Below are positions 10,278 to 18,308 of a DNA stretch of 64,000 bases, piece after piece. The stretch spans positions 6,404,001 to 6,468,000 of the forward strand of contig NZ_CP011270.1 in assembly GCF_001610835.1 (NCBI RefSeq). Reading direction: 5' to 3'. The stretch's first letter is position 1; each line of letters opens with the position of its first letter. Source of the stretch: Planctomyces sp. SH-PL14 (GTDB lineage Bacteria; Planctomycetota; Planctomycetia; Planctomycetales; Planctomycetaceae). The position numbers and the translations under genes are program-made. Under the pieces are notes generated by a model that saw nothing but the letters and a program-made list of their open reading frames with translations, made no database searches and was not told the DNA's origin.

Positions 10278-12428
10278 ATGATCACAGCTCTCTATCAGCG
10301 CATCAGTCGCCCGCTCCTCCTCCTGGTGCTCATCAGCACCCCCTTCCTCTGGTATCAGGCCTCCAAGGGGAAGTCCAACAACGATATCGAGACCTGGCTC
10401 CCCCGCAACACTCCCGTCCGGGCACGGTACGAGGACTTCAAGCGGAACTTCGGCCTCGAAGAAGTCATCGTCGTCGGCGTCTCCCCCCAGATGGAGCCCC
10501 GGCTCGTCGAGGCGGTCGCGAAACGGATCGAGACGACCCACGGCGTCGGTGCCGTCTGGACCCCGACCCGGATGATCGACCGCATGGGCGAATTCGGCGT
10601 CGACGCCGACGAAGCCCGCCGCCGCGTCACCGGCCTCCTCGTCGGCGAGAAGGCGACGCTCGACGGAATCATGGTCGTCCTGAACCATGCCGGGACCGCG
10701 GACCGCTCCGGCGTCGTCCAGCGGGTCCGGGAAGTCCTCGACTACTGCCGCCTCCAGAACCCCGAAGCCTTCCTGACCGGAGCCGCCGTCGTCGTGACCG
10801 AGCTCGACCGGCTCGGAAGCCCGCAGGCATCGATCAAGTTCTTCGGCCTGACGGTCGTGATCTGCCTGGGGCTGCTCCAGTACTCGATCGGCCACTGGCG
10901 GATGAGCCTCTCGCTCCTGGGGGTCACCCTCTGGAGCATCTACCTCACGCAGGCGACCGTCAAATACTTCGGCGGGGAGATGAACTTCATCATGGGCGCC
11001 CTGAGCGTCATGGTGATGACCTTCACCCTCTCGATCGCCGTCCACTTCCTCGACTACTACTCGGCCGCCAAGGCGTCGGGCGCGGAAGACCCGCTCCGCA
11101 AGGCGATGAAGGACTCGCTCGCCCCCTGCCTCTGGTCGACCCTCACGACGCTCCTCGGCCTCCTCTCGCTCAACATCAGCTCGATCGGCCCGGTGAACCA
11201 GTTCGGTTTCGCCACCGCCTTCGGAGCGACGGTCGCGGTCGTCGTCGGTCTGGGGATCACCCCCGCCCTCTGCACGATCTGGCCCGCCTGCACGGTCCAG
11301 GAAGGGCGGATGCACTTCGACTTCCACGCCTGGGGTGGCTGGATCGGCCGGCACCGCTGGCGGATCTTCCAGTACTCGATGGCGGGCCTCGTGCTCGTCG
11401 GGATCGGGATCTCGATGCTGGAGCCGAAGATCGACCCGGTCGACTTCCTCCCGCGGAACAGCATCGTCACGAGCGACCTCAAGCGGGTCGACAGCGAACT
11501 GACGAGCGTGAACTCGATCGAAGCGGTGATCGACTTCGGCCTGACCGGCTCCTCGTTCGTCGAGCGGCTCAAGAAGGTCCAGGAGTGGGAAGGGATGATC
11601 CGGGCGATGCCGGGGGTCCGGCACACCTTCTCCGTCGCCGACTTTTTCCCGAAACAGCTTCCCGACAGCCCGACCGAGCTCGGGACCATGCTCGGAAAGG
11701 CTCAGTCGCAGCAGGCGAGCCAGGGCTACCTCGCCCAGCAGCAGCGGCTGTGGCGGATCTCGGTCCGCATCCAGCCCGGGGTCTCGCCGGCCGTGGCGTG
11801 CAGCGACCTGGAGAAGCTCACCGCCGGCCTGCCGATCGAGTATACCGGCGTCTCGCCGCTCCTCGTGAATGCCCAGAACGAGATCTTCACCGGGTTCTGG
11901 CAGAGCTTCACCGGTGCGGTCGGGATGATCTCGATCGTGATGGTCGTCGCCCTCCGCTCGTTCAAGATGGCGGCCCTGGCGATGATCCCCAACATCCTGC
12001 CGATCTGGCTCGTCTTCGGCCTGATCGGATACGCCGGGGTGCCGGTCGACATCGGGATGATGATGACCGGAAGCATCGCGATCGGGATCTCGGTCGACTG
12101 CACGTTCCACTTCCTCGTCGCCTTCCGTGAGAAGCTCGACGAAGGGGGAACGCCGATCGAAGCGTGCCAGGCGGCCCTCGAGCACTCCGGACGCCCGCTC
12201 GTCGAGAGCACGTTCATCAGCGCGGTCAGCATGCTGGCCCTGTGCCTCAGCAGCTTCCGCCCGACGTGCCGCTTCGGCTGGATGATGTCGGCCCAGATGC
12301 TGGCGTCGCTCCTCGGCGAACTCGTGCTGCTGCCGGTCCTCCTGTGCCTCTTCACCCGGGCCAAAAAAAAGACGAAGGCCAGGCTCGAGTCGCAGGGACA
12401 CGCTCACGCCGTCCGTCGCGCCGCCTGA
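10278..12428 (+). CDS. MMPL/RND superfamily exporter
   Basis: 716 aa. A first transmembrane segment (PLLLLVLISTPFLWY) is followed by a large periplasmic loop starting NDIETWLP and a five-helix bundle (about 190-340). A second loop and second helix bundle (about 550-705, including NILPIWLVFGLIGYAGVPVDIGM and SVDCTFHFLVAFREK) complete the two-fold RND/MMPL layout. It probably uses proton-motive force to move a lipid or hydrophobic substrate across the inner membrane. The substrate is not evident. The start was chosen at ATG 10278 because it has a GAGG site and places the first helix at the N terminus. No periplasmic adaptor or outer-membrane gene is adjacent. Confidence 0.88.
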   Translation: MITALYQRISRPLLLLVLISTPFLWYQASKGKSNNDIETWLPRNTPVRARYEDFKRNFGLEEVIVVGVSPQMEPRLVEAVAKRIETTHGVGAVWTPTRMIDRMGEFGVDADEARRRVTGLLVGEKATLDGIMVVLNHAGTADRSGVVQRVREVLDYCRLQNPEAFLTGAAVVVTELDRLGSPQASIKFFGLTVVICLGLLQYSIGHWRMSLSLLGVTLWSIYLTQATVKYFGGEMNFIMGALSVMVMTFTLSIAVHFLDYYSAAKASGAEDPLRKAMKDSLAPCLWSTLTTLLGLLSLNISSIGPVNQFGFATAFGATVAVVVGLGITPALCTIWPACTVQEGRMHFDFHAWGGWIGRHRWRIFQYSMAGLVLVGIGISMLEPKIDPVDFLPRNSIVTSDLKRVDSELTSVNSIEAVIDFGLTGSSFVERLKKVQEWEGMIRAMPGVRHTFSVADFFPKQLPDSPTELGTMLGKAQSQQASQGYLAQQQRLWRISVRIQPGVSPAVACSDLEKLTAGLPIEYTGVSPLLVNAQNEIFTGFWQSFTGAVGMISIVMVVALRSFKMAALAMIPNILPIWLVFGLIGYAGVPVDIGMMMTGSIAIGISVDCTFHFLVAFREKLDEGGTPIEACQAALEHSGRPLVESTFISAVSMLALCLSSFRPTCRFGWMMSAQMLASLLGELVLLPVLLCLFTRAKKKTKARLESQGHAHAVRRAA

Positions 12429-12454
12429 TTCTTCCCGGAAGAACGCTGCGCTCC

Positions 12455-12482
12455 GGGAGGGGGAGGCTCCGGCCGAGCCGCG
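12455..12482 (+). repeat. R2 repeat, single arm
   Basis: A GGGAGGGGGAGGCTCCGGCC-type arm differing at about two positions from the arms at 2864-2891 and 3005-3032. It lies in the short gap between the converging MMPL and CYTH genes, with no opposing arm nearby. Confidence 0.55.
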
Positions 12483-12498
12483 ATGGGTCGATCGACTA

Positions 12499-13062
12499 TC
12501 AACCCTCGTCGAAGCCGCTCCGCTCCAGCAGCATCACCAGGTAAGACCGCCGTTCCGATTCCCCCAGTCCCAGCCGCGCGGCGAGGGCAAGCAGGGCATC
12601 GCGGGCCACGGTCCAGCGGGGTTCGTCGGCAAGCGTCTCCAGCTCGACGAACTCCCCGAGCCCCTCGACCCGGTCGTGGCAGAGATGCAGGTCGAGTGAA
12701 TCGACGCGGCCCTCATACTCGGTCCGGTCCTTGACGACCGCCGGCCGCGCGACGAACCCGAGCGCGGTGAGCATCTCTTCCATGCTGCGGCGGGCGCTGT
12801 CCCCCTCGGCGAAGTCGATCTCGATCTCCTTCCGCGTCTTGCTGACGCGGTCGAGAAGGGGGCCCTTGTAGGTCAGACAGTTCCGCTCGCCGACTGCCCG
12901 GATCCGGAATGCCTCGTCGGTCGCGCGGAAGTCGCGGGCAGGGTGCTGGTAGTAGACGTCGATCTGCCGGACCGTCTCGCCCGCCCGTCCGCCGATCTCG
13001 GCGACGAGCGAGGCGATCGTCTTTCCTTCGGGCACCCGGAACTTGAGTTCGACTTCGATCAC
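12499..13062 (-). CDS. CYTH domain protein (class IV adenylate cyclase / thiamine-triphosphatase type)
   Basis: 187 aa from GTG 13062. The signature ExExK is at residues 3-7 (EVELK), followed by the RQIDVYYQHP and EAFRIR strands, YKGP, the KEIEID strand and the C-terminal GEFVELE strand that make the CYTH triphosphate tunnel. The family acts on triphosphorylated substrates (inorganic triphosphate, ThTP or ATP to cAMP). Which one cannot be decided. The frame is open upstream to 13179, but that part encodes the R4 repeat. GTG 13062 has an AGGAAG site and puts ExExK at the N terminus as in the family. Confidence 0.87.
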   Translation of the reverse strand: MIEVELKFRVPEGKTIASLVAEIGGRAGETVRQIDVYYQHPARDFRATDEAFRIRAVGERNCLTYKGPLLDRVSKTRKEIEIDFAEGDSARRSMEEMLTALGFVARPAVVKDRTEYEGRVDSLDLHLCHDRVEGLGEFVELETLADEPRWTVARDALLALAARLGLGESERRSYLVMLLERSGFDEG

Positions 13063-13120
13063 GGGCGTCTTCCTGATCTCGTTTCGCTGAGAGCCACTGA
13101 TGGCAATTCTCTGCGGATCT

Positions 13121-13194
13121 GATCTGTGTTCATCTGTGTTGATCCGTGGCTGATGAATTTTTATGCCACTGATGAACACAGATAGACACAGATC
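13121..13194. repeat. R4 inverted repeat (ACACAGAT family)
   Basis: Arms 13121-13150 and 13165-13194 are near-perfect inverted copies made of GATCTGTGTTCATCTGTGTT units around a 14-bp loop. It separates the CYTH and U32 genes. Translation of one strand gives an INTDEHR-like peptide that falsely extends the CYTH frame. Confidence 0.7.
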
Positions 13195-13228
13195 AAGGCA
13201 GGGGATGCCGGGCGATGAACGACGGCTG

Positions 13229-15763
13229 TCACAGGATTGCGAGTGGATTGCGGCGCTCTTCCAGCGTGCCCCGTGTAACGCCGACGCGATTCGCCGCCCG
13301 CAGGCCTGTCCAGACGTCGCGGCCGGTGACTTCGCCCGCGAGGAGCTGCCGGTAGAGCCGGAGGACGGCGTCCATCTCCTCCGGAGTCTCGCTCAGGAAC
13401 TCCAGACGGTAGTTCGCGATCCCCTGCGCGAGGAGCGCGGGGACGACCTCCGCGGCGCTCTGCGGGACGGCGTTGAACAGGGTGTTCCGGCAGCCGACGT
13501 CGGCCGTCAGCGGGTGCTGCATCCCGATCCGGTCCCGCAGCTTGACCTCGTGGGTGTCGCAGGGGCGGCCGCAGTTCGTCTTGTTCGTCCCGGGGGAGAT
13601 CACGGCGCAGAACACGCAGTGCTCCATGTGGAACATCGGCATGTGCTGGTGGACCACGACTTCGAGTGCGGAGGCCGGGACGACCCGGACGAGGTCGAGG
13701 AGCTGGTCGCGGTTGAGGTCGTACGAGGCGGTGACCCGGCCGCTGCCGAAGGAGAGGAGGTAGTCCGTTGTCAGTTCATTGGTGACGTTCAGCGAGAAAT
13801 CGGCGACGAACGGAATCTCCTTCTCGCGGAAGTACCGCATCCCGGAAAGGTTCCGGACCAGGACACCGTCCGGGGCGTACTTGGCAAGCAGGTGAAAGAT
13901 GCCGATCTCGTCCGGCTTCTGGATCCGCGGCGTCGCGAGGAACAGCGGGCGGCCGGCGTCGCGGGCGAGGGCGACTGCTTCGCGATACTCGCGGATGTCG
14001 GCGAAGTCGACGTAGTGCTCGAGGCCTTCGTGCGTCAGGAGGTGCCGCAGCTGCGCGAGGCTGCGGCTCAGGACGCGAAGGACAGGTGGAGCCGCTCCAC
14101 TCTCGGAGCCGGCACTCGAAGCCGCGAGCCGTGAGCGGAGCTCCGTGAGCGCGGAGTCTTCGCGGATCCGCCGCGGCGGAGGGGCGGTGCCGGCGGCATC
14201 GAGCCGTTCGATCAACTGCCGCCGCAGTTCGGAGAGAAGACTCAGCGGGACCATCGGCGCGCCGTCGATCTCCACGGCGACCGACCGCAGCTCGTAAACG
14301 CTCGCCCCGAGCCGGTCCATCTGCTCCGTCAGCTGTTCCCGCGTGGCAGGGTGCTTCCGGGCAGTCTCCAGCGTTTGCTCGGAGGCGACCGTGACGGCGT
14401 GCCCCGAGTCAGTCGTGGCCGAAAGGGCCAGGGACTCTCCGACCGCGGCCCGGACCGTGACCGCGATCGGCACGCGGCGGTGGATCTGCGGCCCGGTGAA
14501 GGTCTTCCGCAGGCGGTTCGTCAGCTGCGGATCGTCGGTCTTCCAGACCTTGAGACCCGGACGGAGGAGGGAAAAATCGATCGCCCCGTGCTGGAACTCC
14601 AGCTCGACGACGCCGGAATCGGCCACGTCCTCGATGCGGATCCGCCGACGGAGGATCTCGTAGACGCGGCCCCCCTGCTCGGAGTTCGTCGTCCGGTCCC
14701 CTTCGAAGACAATCCCGTCCCCCCGCCGCAGCGGCGCCGCGAGCCGGACATCGACGGTCCGGTGCGAGACGCTGACGACTTCGCCGAGCAGCACTCCCCG
14801 CTTGGTCGAGCTGAGGCCGGGGACCAGCATCTTGTGGTCGTTGCCCTGAAGCCACCCGGGCGAGAATCCGCGGGAGAAGGAGAGCTCCATCTCCCGGACC
14901 TCTTCAGCGGTGAAGTCGACCTTCCGGCCCGCCATCGCGGCGTCGATTGCCCGGCGGTAGTGGCGGGTGATGTTCGCCACGTATTCGGGGGTCTTGAGCC
15001 GGCCTTCGATCTTGAACGAGATCACCCCGGCCTCGATCAGGTCATCCGCCAGAGCATAGGCGGCGAGGTCCTGCGGGCTGAGGAGGTACTTCTGGTCGCC
15101 GAGGTCGACATCCGCCCCGTCGACGATCAGGTCGTAGGGGAGCCGGCACGCCTGGGCGCACTGGCCGCGGTTGGCGCTGCGGCCTCCGAGTGATTCGCTC
15201 GTCAGGCACTGACCGGAGTAGGCGACACACAGGGCCCCGTGGACGAACGCCTCCAGCGGCACGTCGCACTCGCCGGCGATCGAGCGGATCTCGGCGACCG
15301 ACAGCTCGCGGGCCAGCACGACCCGGTTGACGCCGAGGGCCGCCGCTTCGCGAACGCACTCGGCGCTCGTCAGCGTCATCTGCGTCGAGGCGTGGATGGC
15401 AAGGTCCGGGCAGATCTCGCGGACAAGCCGGACCGCTCCCAGGTCCTGCAGCAGCACGGCGTCGACGCCGCACCGGGCGACATGCCGGACGACGTTCTCG
15501 AACTCCGGCAGCTCATCGGTGAAGACGAGCGTGTTGAGTGTGACGTACCCCTTCACCCCCCGCTGGTGCAGCTCCGCCAGGATCTCCGGCAGGTCGCCGG
15601 GGGTCATGTTCGTCGCCCGGGCGCGGGCGTTGAAGCCGACGTCGAGGCCAAAGTAGACCGCATCGGCCCCGTTCTCGATCGCCGCCCGGATGGACTCCCG
15701 CGAACCGGCTGGAGCCAGCAGTTCCGGCGCGAGGGGAGCAGGGGCTGAGGGCCTGTGGGACAT
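13229..15763 (-). CDS. U32 family peptidase/hydroxylase, RlhA/TrhP-like, with duplicated C-terminal part
   Basis: 844 aa. Starts with ELLAPAGS and NGADAVYFG, typical of U32 proteins. A conserved cysteine group C179, C186, C202 and C206 (ALCVAYSGQC...GQCAQAC) could bind an Fe-S cluster. A DUF3656-like middle region follows. The C-terminal third has a second Cys-rich segment (HCVFC...CGRPC...GCRN) and a repeat of the TIM-barrel edge ending YRLEFLSETPEE. E. coli relatives hydroxylate RNA (RlhA on 23S rRNA, TrhP on tRNA), so RNA modification is a reasonable inference here but older collagenase-type names also exist. The 844-aa length exceeds E. coli RlhA. The upstream GTG 15808 is a possible alternative start. 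Confidence 0.88.
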   Translation of the reverse strand: MSHRPSAPAPLAPELLAPAGSRESIRAAIENGADAVYFGLDVGFNARARATNMTPGDLPEILAELHQRGVKGYVTLNTLVFTDELPEFENVVRHVARCGVDAVLLQDLGAVRLVREICPDLAIHASTQMTLTSAECVREAAALGVNRVVLARELSVAEIRSIAGECDVPLEAFVHGALCVAYSGQCLTSESLGGRSANRGQCAQACRLPYDLIVDGADVDLGDQKYLLSPQDLAAYALADDLIEAGVISFKIEGRLKTPEYVANITRHYRRAIDAAMAGRKVDFTAEEVREMELSFSRGFSPGWLQGNDHKMLVPGLSSTKRGVLLGEVVSVSHRTVDVRLAAPLRRGDGIVFEGDRTTNSEQGGRVYEILRRRIRIEDVADSGVVELEFQHGAIDFSLLRPGLKVWKTDDPQLTNRLRKTFTGPQIHRRVPIAVTVRAAVGESLALSATTDSGHAVTVASEQTLETARKHPATREQLTEQMDRLGASVYELRSVAVEIDGAPMVPLSLLSELRRQLIERLDAAGTAPPPRRIREDSALTELRSRLAASSAGSESGAAPPVLRVLSRSLAQLRHLLTHEGLEHYVDFADIREYREAVALARDAGRPLFLATPRIQKPDEIGIFHLLAKYAPDGVLVRNLSGMRYFREKEIPFVADFSLNVTNELTTDYLLSFGSGRVTASYDLNRDQLLDLVRVVPASALEVVVHQHMPMFHMEHCVFCAVISPGTNKTNCGRPCDTHEVKLRDRIGMQHPLTADVGCRNTLFNAVPQSAAEVVPALLAQGIANYRLEFLSETPEEMDAVLRLYRQLLAGEVTGRDVWTGLRAANRVGVTRGTLEERRNPLAIL

Positions 15764-15903
15764 CCGCTGCAGTTCGATCAGGACGGTGGGGAGGGGGAGC
15801 AGCGTCACGCTGCAGAAGACGATGGAGGATTCTACCGCGTCGGCTCGCCGGACCAGTCCGCATTCGCGACGGCTGGCAGTAAACCCCGGAGAGAGCCATC
15901 TGG

Positions 15904-15947
15904 CAAAACGACATCGGCCATCGGCACGCAGGGCGCCGATGGCCGAT
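15904..15947 (-). terminator. intrinsic terminator upstream of U32, downstream side of the minus-strand TPR/alpha-CTD gene
   Basis: A perfect 13-bp stem (15913-15925 with 15935-15947, ATCGGCCATCGGC type) with a 9-nt loop is followed on the minus strand by GTCGTTTTGCC. It starts 26 bp beyond the stop of the TPR/alpha-CTD gene and should end its transcript before the U32 gene. Confidence 0.85.
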
Positions 15948-15972
15948 CGAGTTCACTGGAACGCCGGACCGA

Positions 15973-17274
15973 TCAGTCGTTCCGCAGCTTGAGGTTGACC
16001 TCGGTCAGCTTGGCCCGGATTTCGTTGAGCGACGTCACGCCGAAGTTCTTGGCGGAGAGGAGCTCGTCGGGCGTCCGGGAGGTCAGCTCGCCGATCGTCG
16101 TGATGCCGAGGCGGGTCATACACTTGCGGCTGCGGACCGACAGGTTGAGGTCGGCAACCGGCTGGCCGAGGATCGCCTGCTCTTCCGGGGAGAGGTCGCG
16201 GTAGTCGACGCTCGCTTCCCGCGGCTTCTCGTGCAGGTTCATTCCGATCTTGAGGCCGTGCAGGCCCATCAGCTCGCGGACTTCCTTCAGCGACGTCTCG
16301 CCGAAGTTCTTCCCGGCGAGGAGCTCCTGTTCGGAGATCATCGTCAGGTCGCCGAGGCTCTGGATATTCATCCCCTGGAGGCAGTTGCGGCTGCGGACCG
16401 ACAGTTCGAAGTCGGTGACCGGGCGGGCCAGGAGCTGCTCGAGCTTCTGCTGCTGCTTGAGGGTCTCGTCGTCGACGAACTGGCCGCTCGTCGCTTCGAT
16501 GTCCTTGAGGTACAGGGTCGCCCGCTCGTTGTTCGGGTCGTACTTGAGGACCCGCTCAAAGCAGTACTTGGCGGCCGGGAAGTTGTCCTTGTCCTCGTAC
16601 AGCAGCCCCAGGTTGAGGAGCGCGTTGGAGAAGAACGGCGGCTTGGAGAGGCACCGCTCGTAGAGGCGGATCGCGTCGTCGTCGTTCCCCTGCCGGGAGG
16701 CCTGGACCGCCAGCGAGAAGAGAGCCCGCTGGTGGTGCGGGTCCATGTCGACCGCCCGCTCGAAGTACTCGATAGCGCCGTAGGTGTCGCCGCGGTCGGA
16801 CATGACGCAGCCCATCTGGTACGAATATTCGGCCAGACGAGCCCCTTCCGCTCCCGTGCTGCGGATCAGCTCTTCGGACTTGTCGAGCTGGCCGAGCCGC
16901 CGCAGTTCGCCGGCGCGGCGGAGGATGCACTCGATCTTGTTTTCGCCGAGCTTGGCCGCTTCGTCGAATTCGCGGGCGGCGTCTTCATGCTTGCCGAGGC
17001 TGGAGTACGCCTGTCCGAGGTAGTACCGGCCGAGTCCGTCCTTGCAGCCGGAGAGGGTCTCGATCGCCCGCTGCGGGTTCCCGAGGAGGAAGAAGCCGAT
17101 CCCGGCCCGCACGCGGAGGGTCGGGTTGGCGCTCGCTTCCGTGTTGACCGTTTCGACGGCCCGCCGGAATTCCCCCGCTCCGACGCCCGAGGCGGCGCTC
17201 AGCATCCGCCGGACGTCGTCTTTTCCGAACGAGGAGGAATCGCGCAGGGTCGAGAGAAAATCGAATTGAGCCAT
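15973..17274 (-). CDS. TPR protein with two RNA polymerase alpha C-terminal domains
   Basis: 433 aa. Residues 50-260 hold about six TPR units (for example GAIEYFERAVDMDPHH and AIRLYERCLSKPPF). Two tandem alpha-CTD folds follow, at about 281-347 (FELSVRSRNCL...NFGETSLKEV) and 368-431 (LNLSVRSRKCM...NFGVTSLNEI). Compared with E. coli RpoA, the first keeps the positions of R265, N268, C269, G296, S299 and E302 used for UP-element DNA contact (here R294, N297, C298, G325, S328, E331) but not K298. The second has Lys for N268. There is no polymerase assembly domain, so this is not RpoA. A DNA-binding or transcription-linked scaffold role is inferred. It is monocistronic, with its own terminator. 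Confidence 0.88.
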   Translation of the reverse strand: MAQFDFLSTLRDSSSFGKDDVRRMLSAASGVGAGEFRRAVETVNTEASANPTLRVRAGIGFFLLGNPQRAIETLSGCKDGLGRYYLGQAYSSLGKHEDAAREFDEAAKLGENKIECILRRAGELRRLGQLDKSEELIRSTGAEGARLAEYSYQMGCVMSDRGDTYGAIEYFERAVDMDPHHQRALFSLAVQASRQGNDDDAIRLYERCLSKPPFFSNALLNLGLLYEDKDNFPAAKYCFERVLKYDPNNERATLYLKDIEATSGQFVDDETLKQQQKLEQLLARPVTDFELSVRSRNCLQGMNIQSLGDLTMISEQELLAGKNFGETSLKEVRELMGLHGLKIGMNLHEKPREASVDYRDLSPEEQAILGQPVADLNLSVRSRKCMTRLGITTIGELTSRTPDELLSAKNFGVTSLNEIRAKLTEVNLKLRND

Positions 17275-17624
17275 GCCTGAGTTACGATCCGGTCGATGGA
17301 AACCCCGGCTCCGCGCGTACCAAATTCGGCGGAGACGAAACCGCCGATGATACCGGGTCCCTCTGGAGTTGCAACCGGCCCCGTCCGCCGGATGGGCCCC
17401 TCTCCCGCTCCCGGTCCCGCGGCGACGGTCCCGCGCGTCGTCTACTGACCGGGGACCGCCACGCGCCGACGCGTTTGCGACACTCCCGCCGTCTCTCGCT
17501 TTAGTTAGGCCACGAAAGATCGCCCAGAACGGCTTTGGCCCCCGGGTTGGAGACGGCCCAGACCTCCGTCAATCCCTGGTTTGTGTGACTTGTGCGAAAA
17601 TCCGGGTTTCCCCGGGAGCGTCGT

Positions 17625-17652
17625 TGACTTCATCGTTAGAACCGGTAGGCTC
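17625..17652 (+). promoter_or_regulatory. candidate sigma-70 type promoter of the first Tyr-rich gene
   Basis: TTGACT (17625-17630), 16 bp, then TAGGCT (17647-17652), within the 517-bp gap before the gene. The second Tyr-rich gene has a similarly spaced pair (TTGACA-16-TACCTT), which is the main reason to list it. The -10 match is weak and the leader would be about 130 nt. Confidence 0.35.
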
Positions 17653-17791
17653 TTCACTGGCAATTCAGCTTCTGAGCTCTCCAGAGGCGGGAATTTGCGC
17701 ACGGGCGTTAAGCGGGTTAAGGCTCCAGGCGCGGGTGCCACGAGCAGCTTGGTGCGTCTTCTTCTTTGTGGCAATGAGGAGGGGGTTTGTC

Positions 17792-18214
17792 ATGGGCGCT
17801 TTGAAGTCGGGCTTAATGGCATTGGTGGTGGGGCTGACGCTCTTTGGCGCGACGCCGAAGAAGGCTGAGGCATACAGCTTCGGTTCGTATGCTTACGATA
17901 TCGCGTACGATACCTATGTTTTTGCTCTGTACGGTATTTACGACGACATCAGCTACTACGGCGACTACACGGACAACGCCTTCTACGCCTACTATTACGG
18001 CTACTACGGCTATGCGTATGCCGAATACGCCTACTTCTACGACTCCGATTACTCCTACGACGCTTACTATCTGCTGTATTACTCGGCGCTGTATTCGGAG
18101 TACACCTATTACTATGAGGTGAGCAGCTTCTACTTCCTGATCTCCTCGCTTTATGGCTATGAGGGGTCCTATTTCTCGCTCTACGCCTACTACTACGGCT
18201 TCTATGGGTACTGA
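17792..18214 (+). CDS. secreted tyrosine-rich protein A1 (37% Tyr), unknown function
   Basis: 140 aa. A clear signal peptide (MGALKSGLMALVVGLTLFG...KKAEA) precedes a mature chain of about 113 residues with 42 Tyr, many in AYYYGYYGYA-like runs, plus Gly, Ala, Ser, Asp and Phe. There are no Cys, Lys or Arg after the signal peptide, so the mature part is strongly acidic. It starts with GAGGAGGGGG well placed before ATG 17792. It is homologous to A2 (20182-20595), sharing YYGYYG, AEYAY and YYSALY blocks and the C-terminal GY/GI. Such a composition suits a matrix, sheath or dityrosine-crosslinked polymer, which is inference only. It is followed by a terminator and then partner gene B1. Confidence 0.85.
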   Translation: MGALKSGLMALVVGLTLFGATPKKAEAYSFGSYAYDIAYDTYVFALYGIYDDISYYGDYTDNAFYAYYYGYYGYAYAEYAYFYDSDYSYDAYYLLYYSALYSEYTYYYEVSSFYFLISSLYGYEGSYFSLYAYYYGFYGY

Positions 18215-18256
18215 TCGGCCGTCGGGCAGAGCATTTTCCTGATGAATGGCAGAGCG

Positions 18257-18292
18257 AAGCCTGGATTGAACACCGTTCGATCCAGGCTTTTT
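18257..18292 (+). terminator. intrinsic terminator/attenuator between A1 and B1
   Basis: The 10-bp stem AAGCCTGGAT / ATCCAGGCTT (18257-18266 and 18280-18289), extended by GAAC/GTTC, leads straight into a T5 run ending at 18292. It is 42 bp after the A1 stop and 16 bp before the B1 ATG, so B1 must rely on readthrough or a promoter overlapping this site. Confidence 0.85.
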
Positions 18293-18308
18293 CCGCGAGG
18301 TACGATCG

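Noticed and set aside
10032-12407. 791-residue minus-strand frame opposite the MMPL exporter
   Set aside because: High-GC antisense frame with charged low-complexity translation; the sense strand has clear MMPL topology.
15973-17274. Calling the alpha-CTD protein RpoA
   Set aside because: The polymerase assembly (N-terminal) domain is missing and replaced by TPR units, and the CTD is duplicated.
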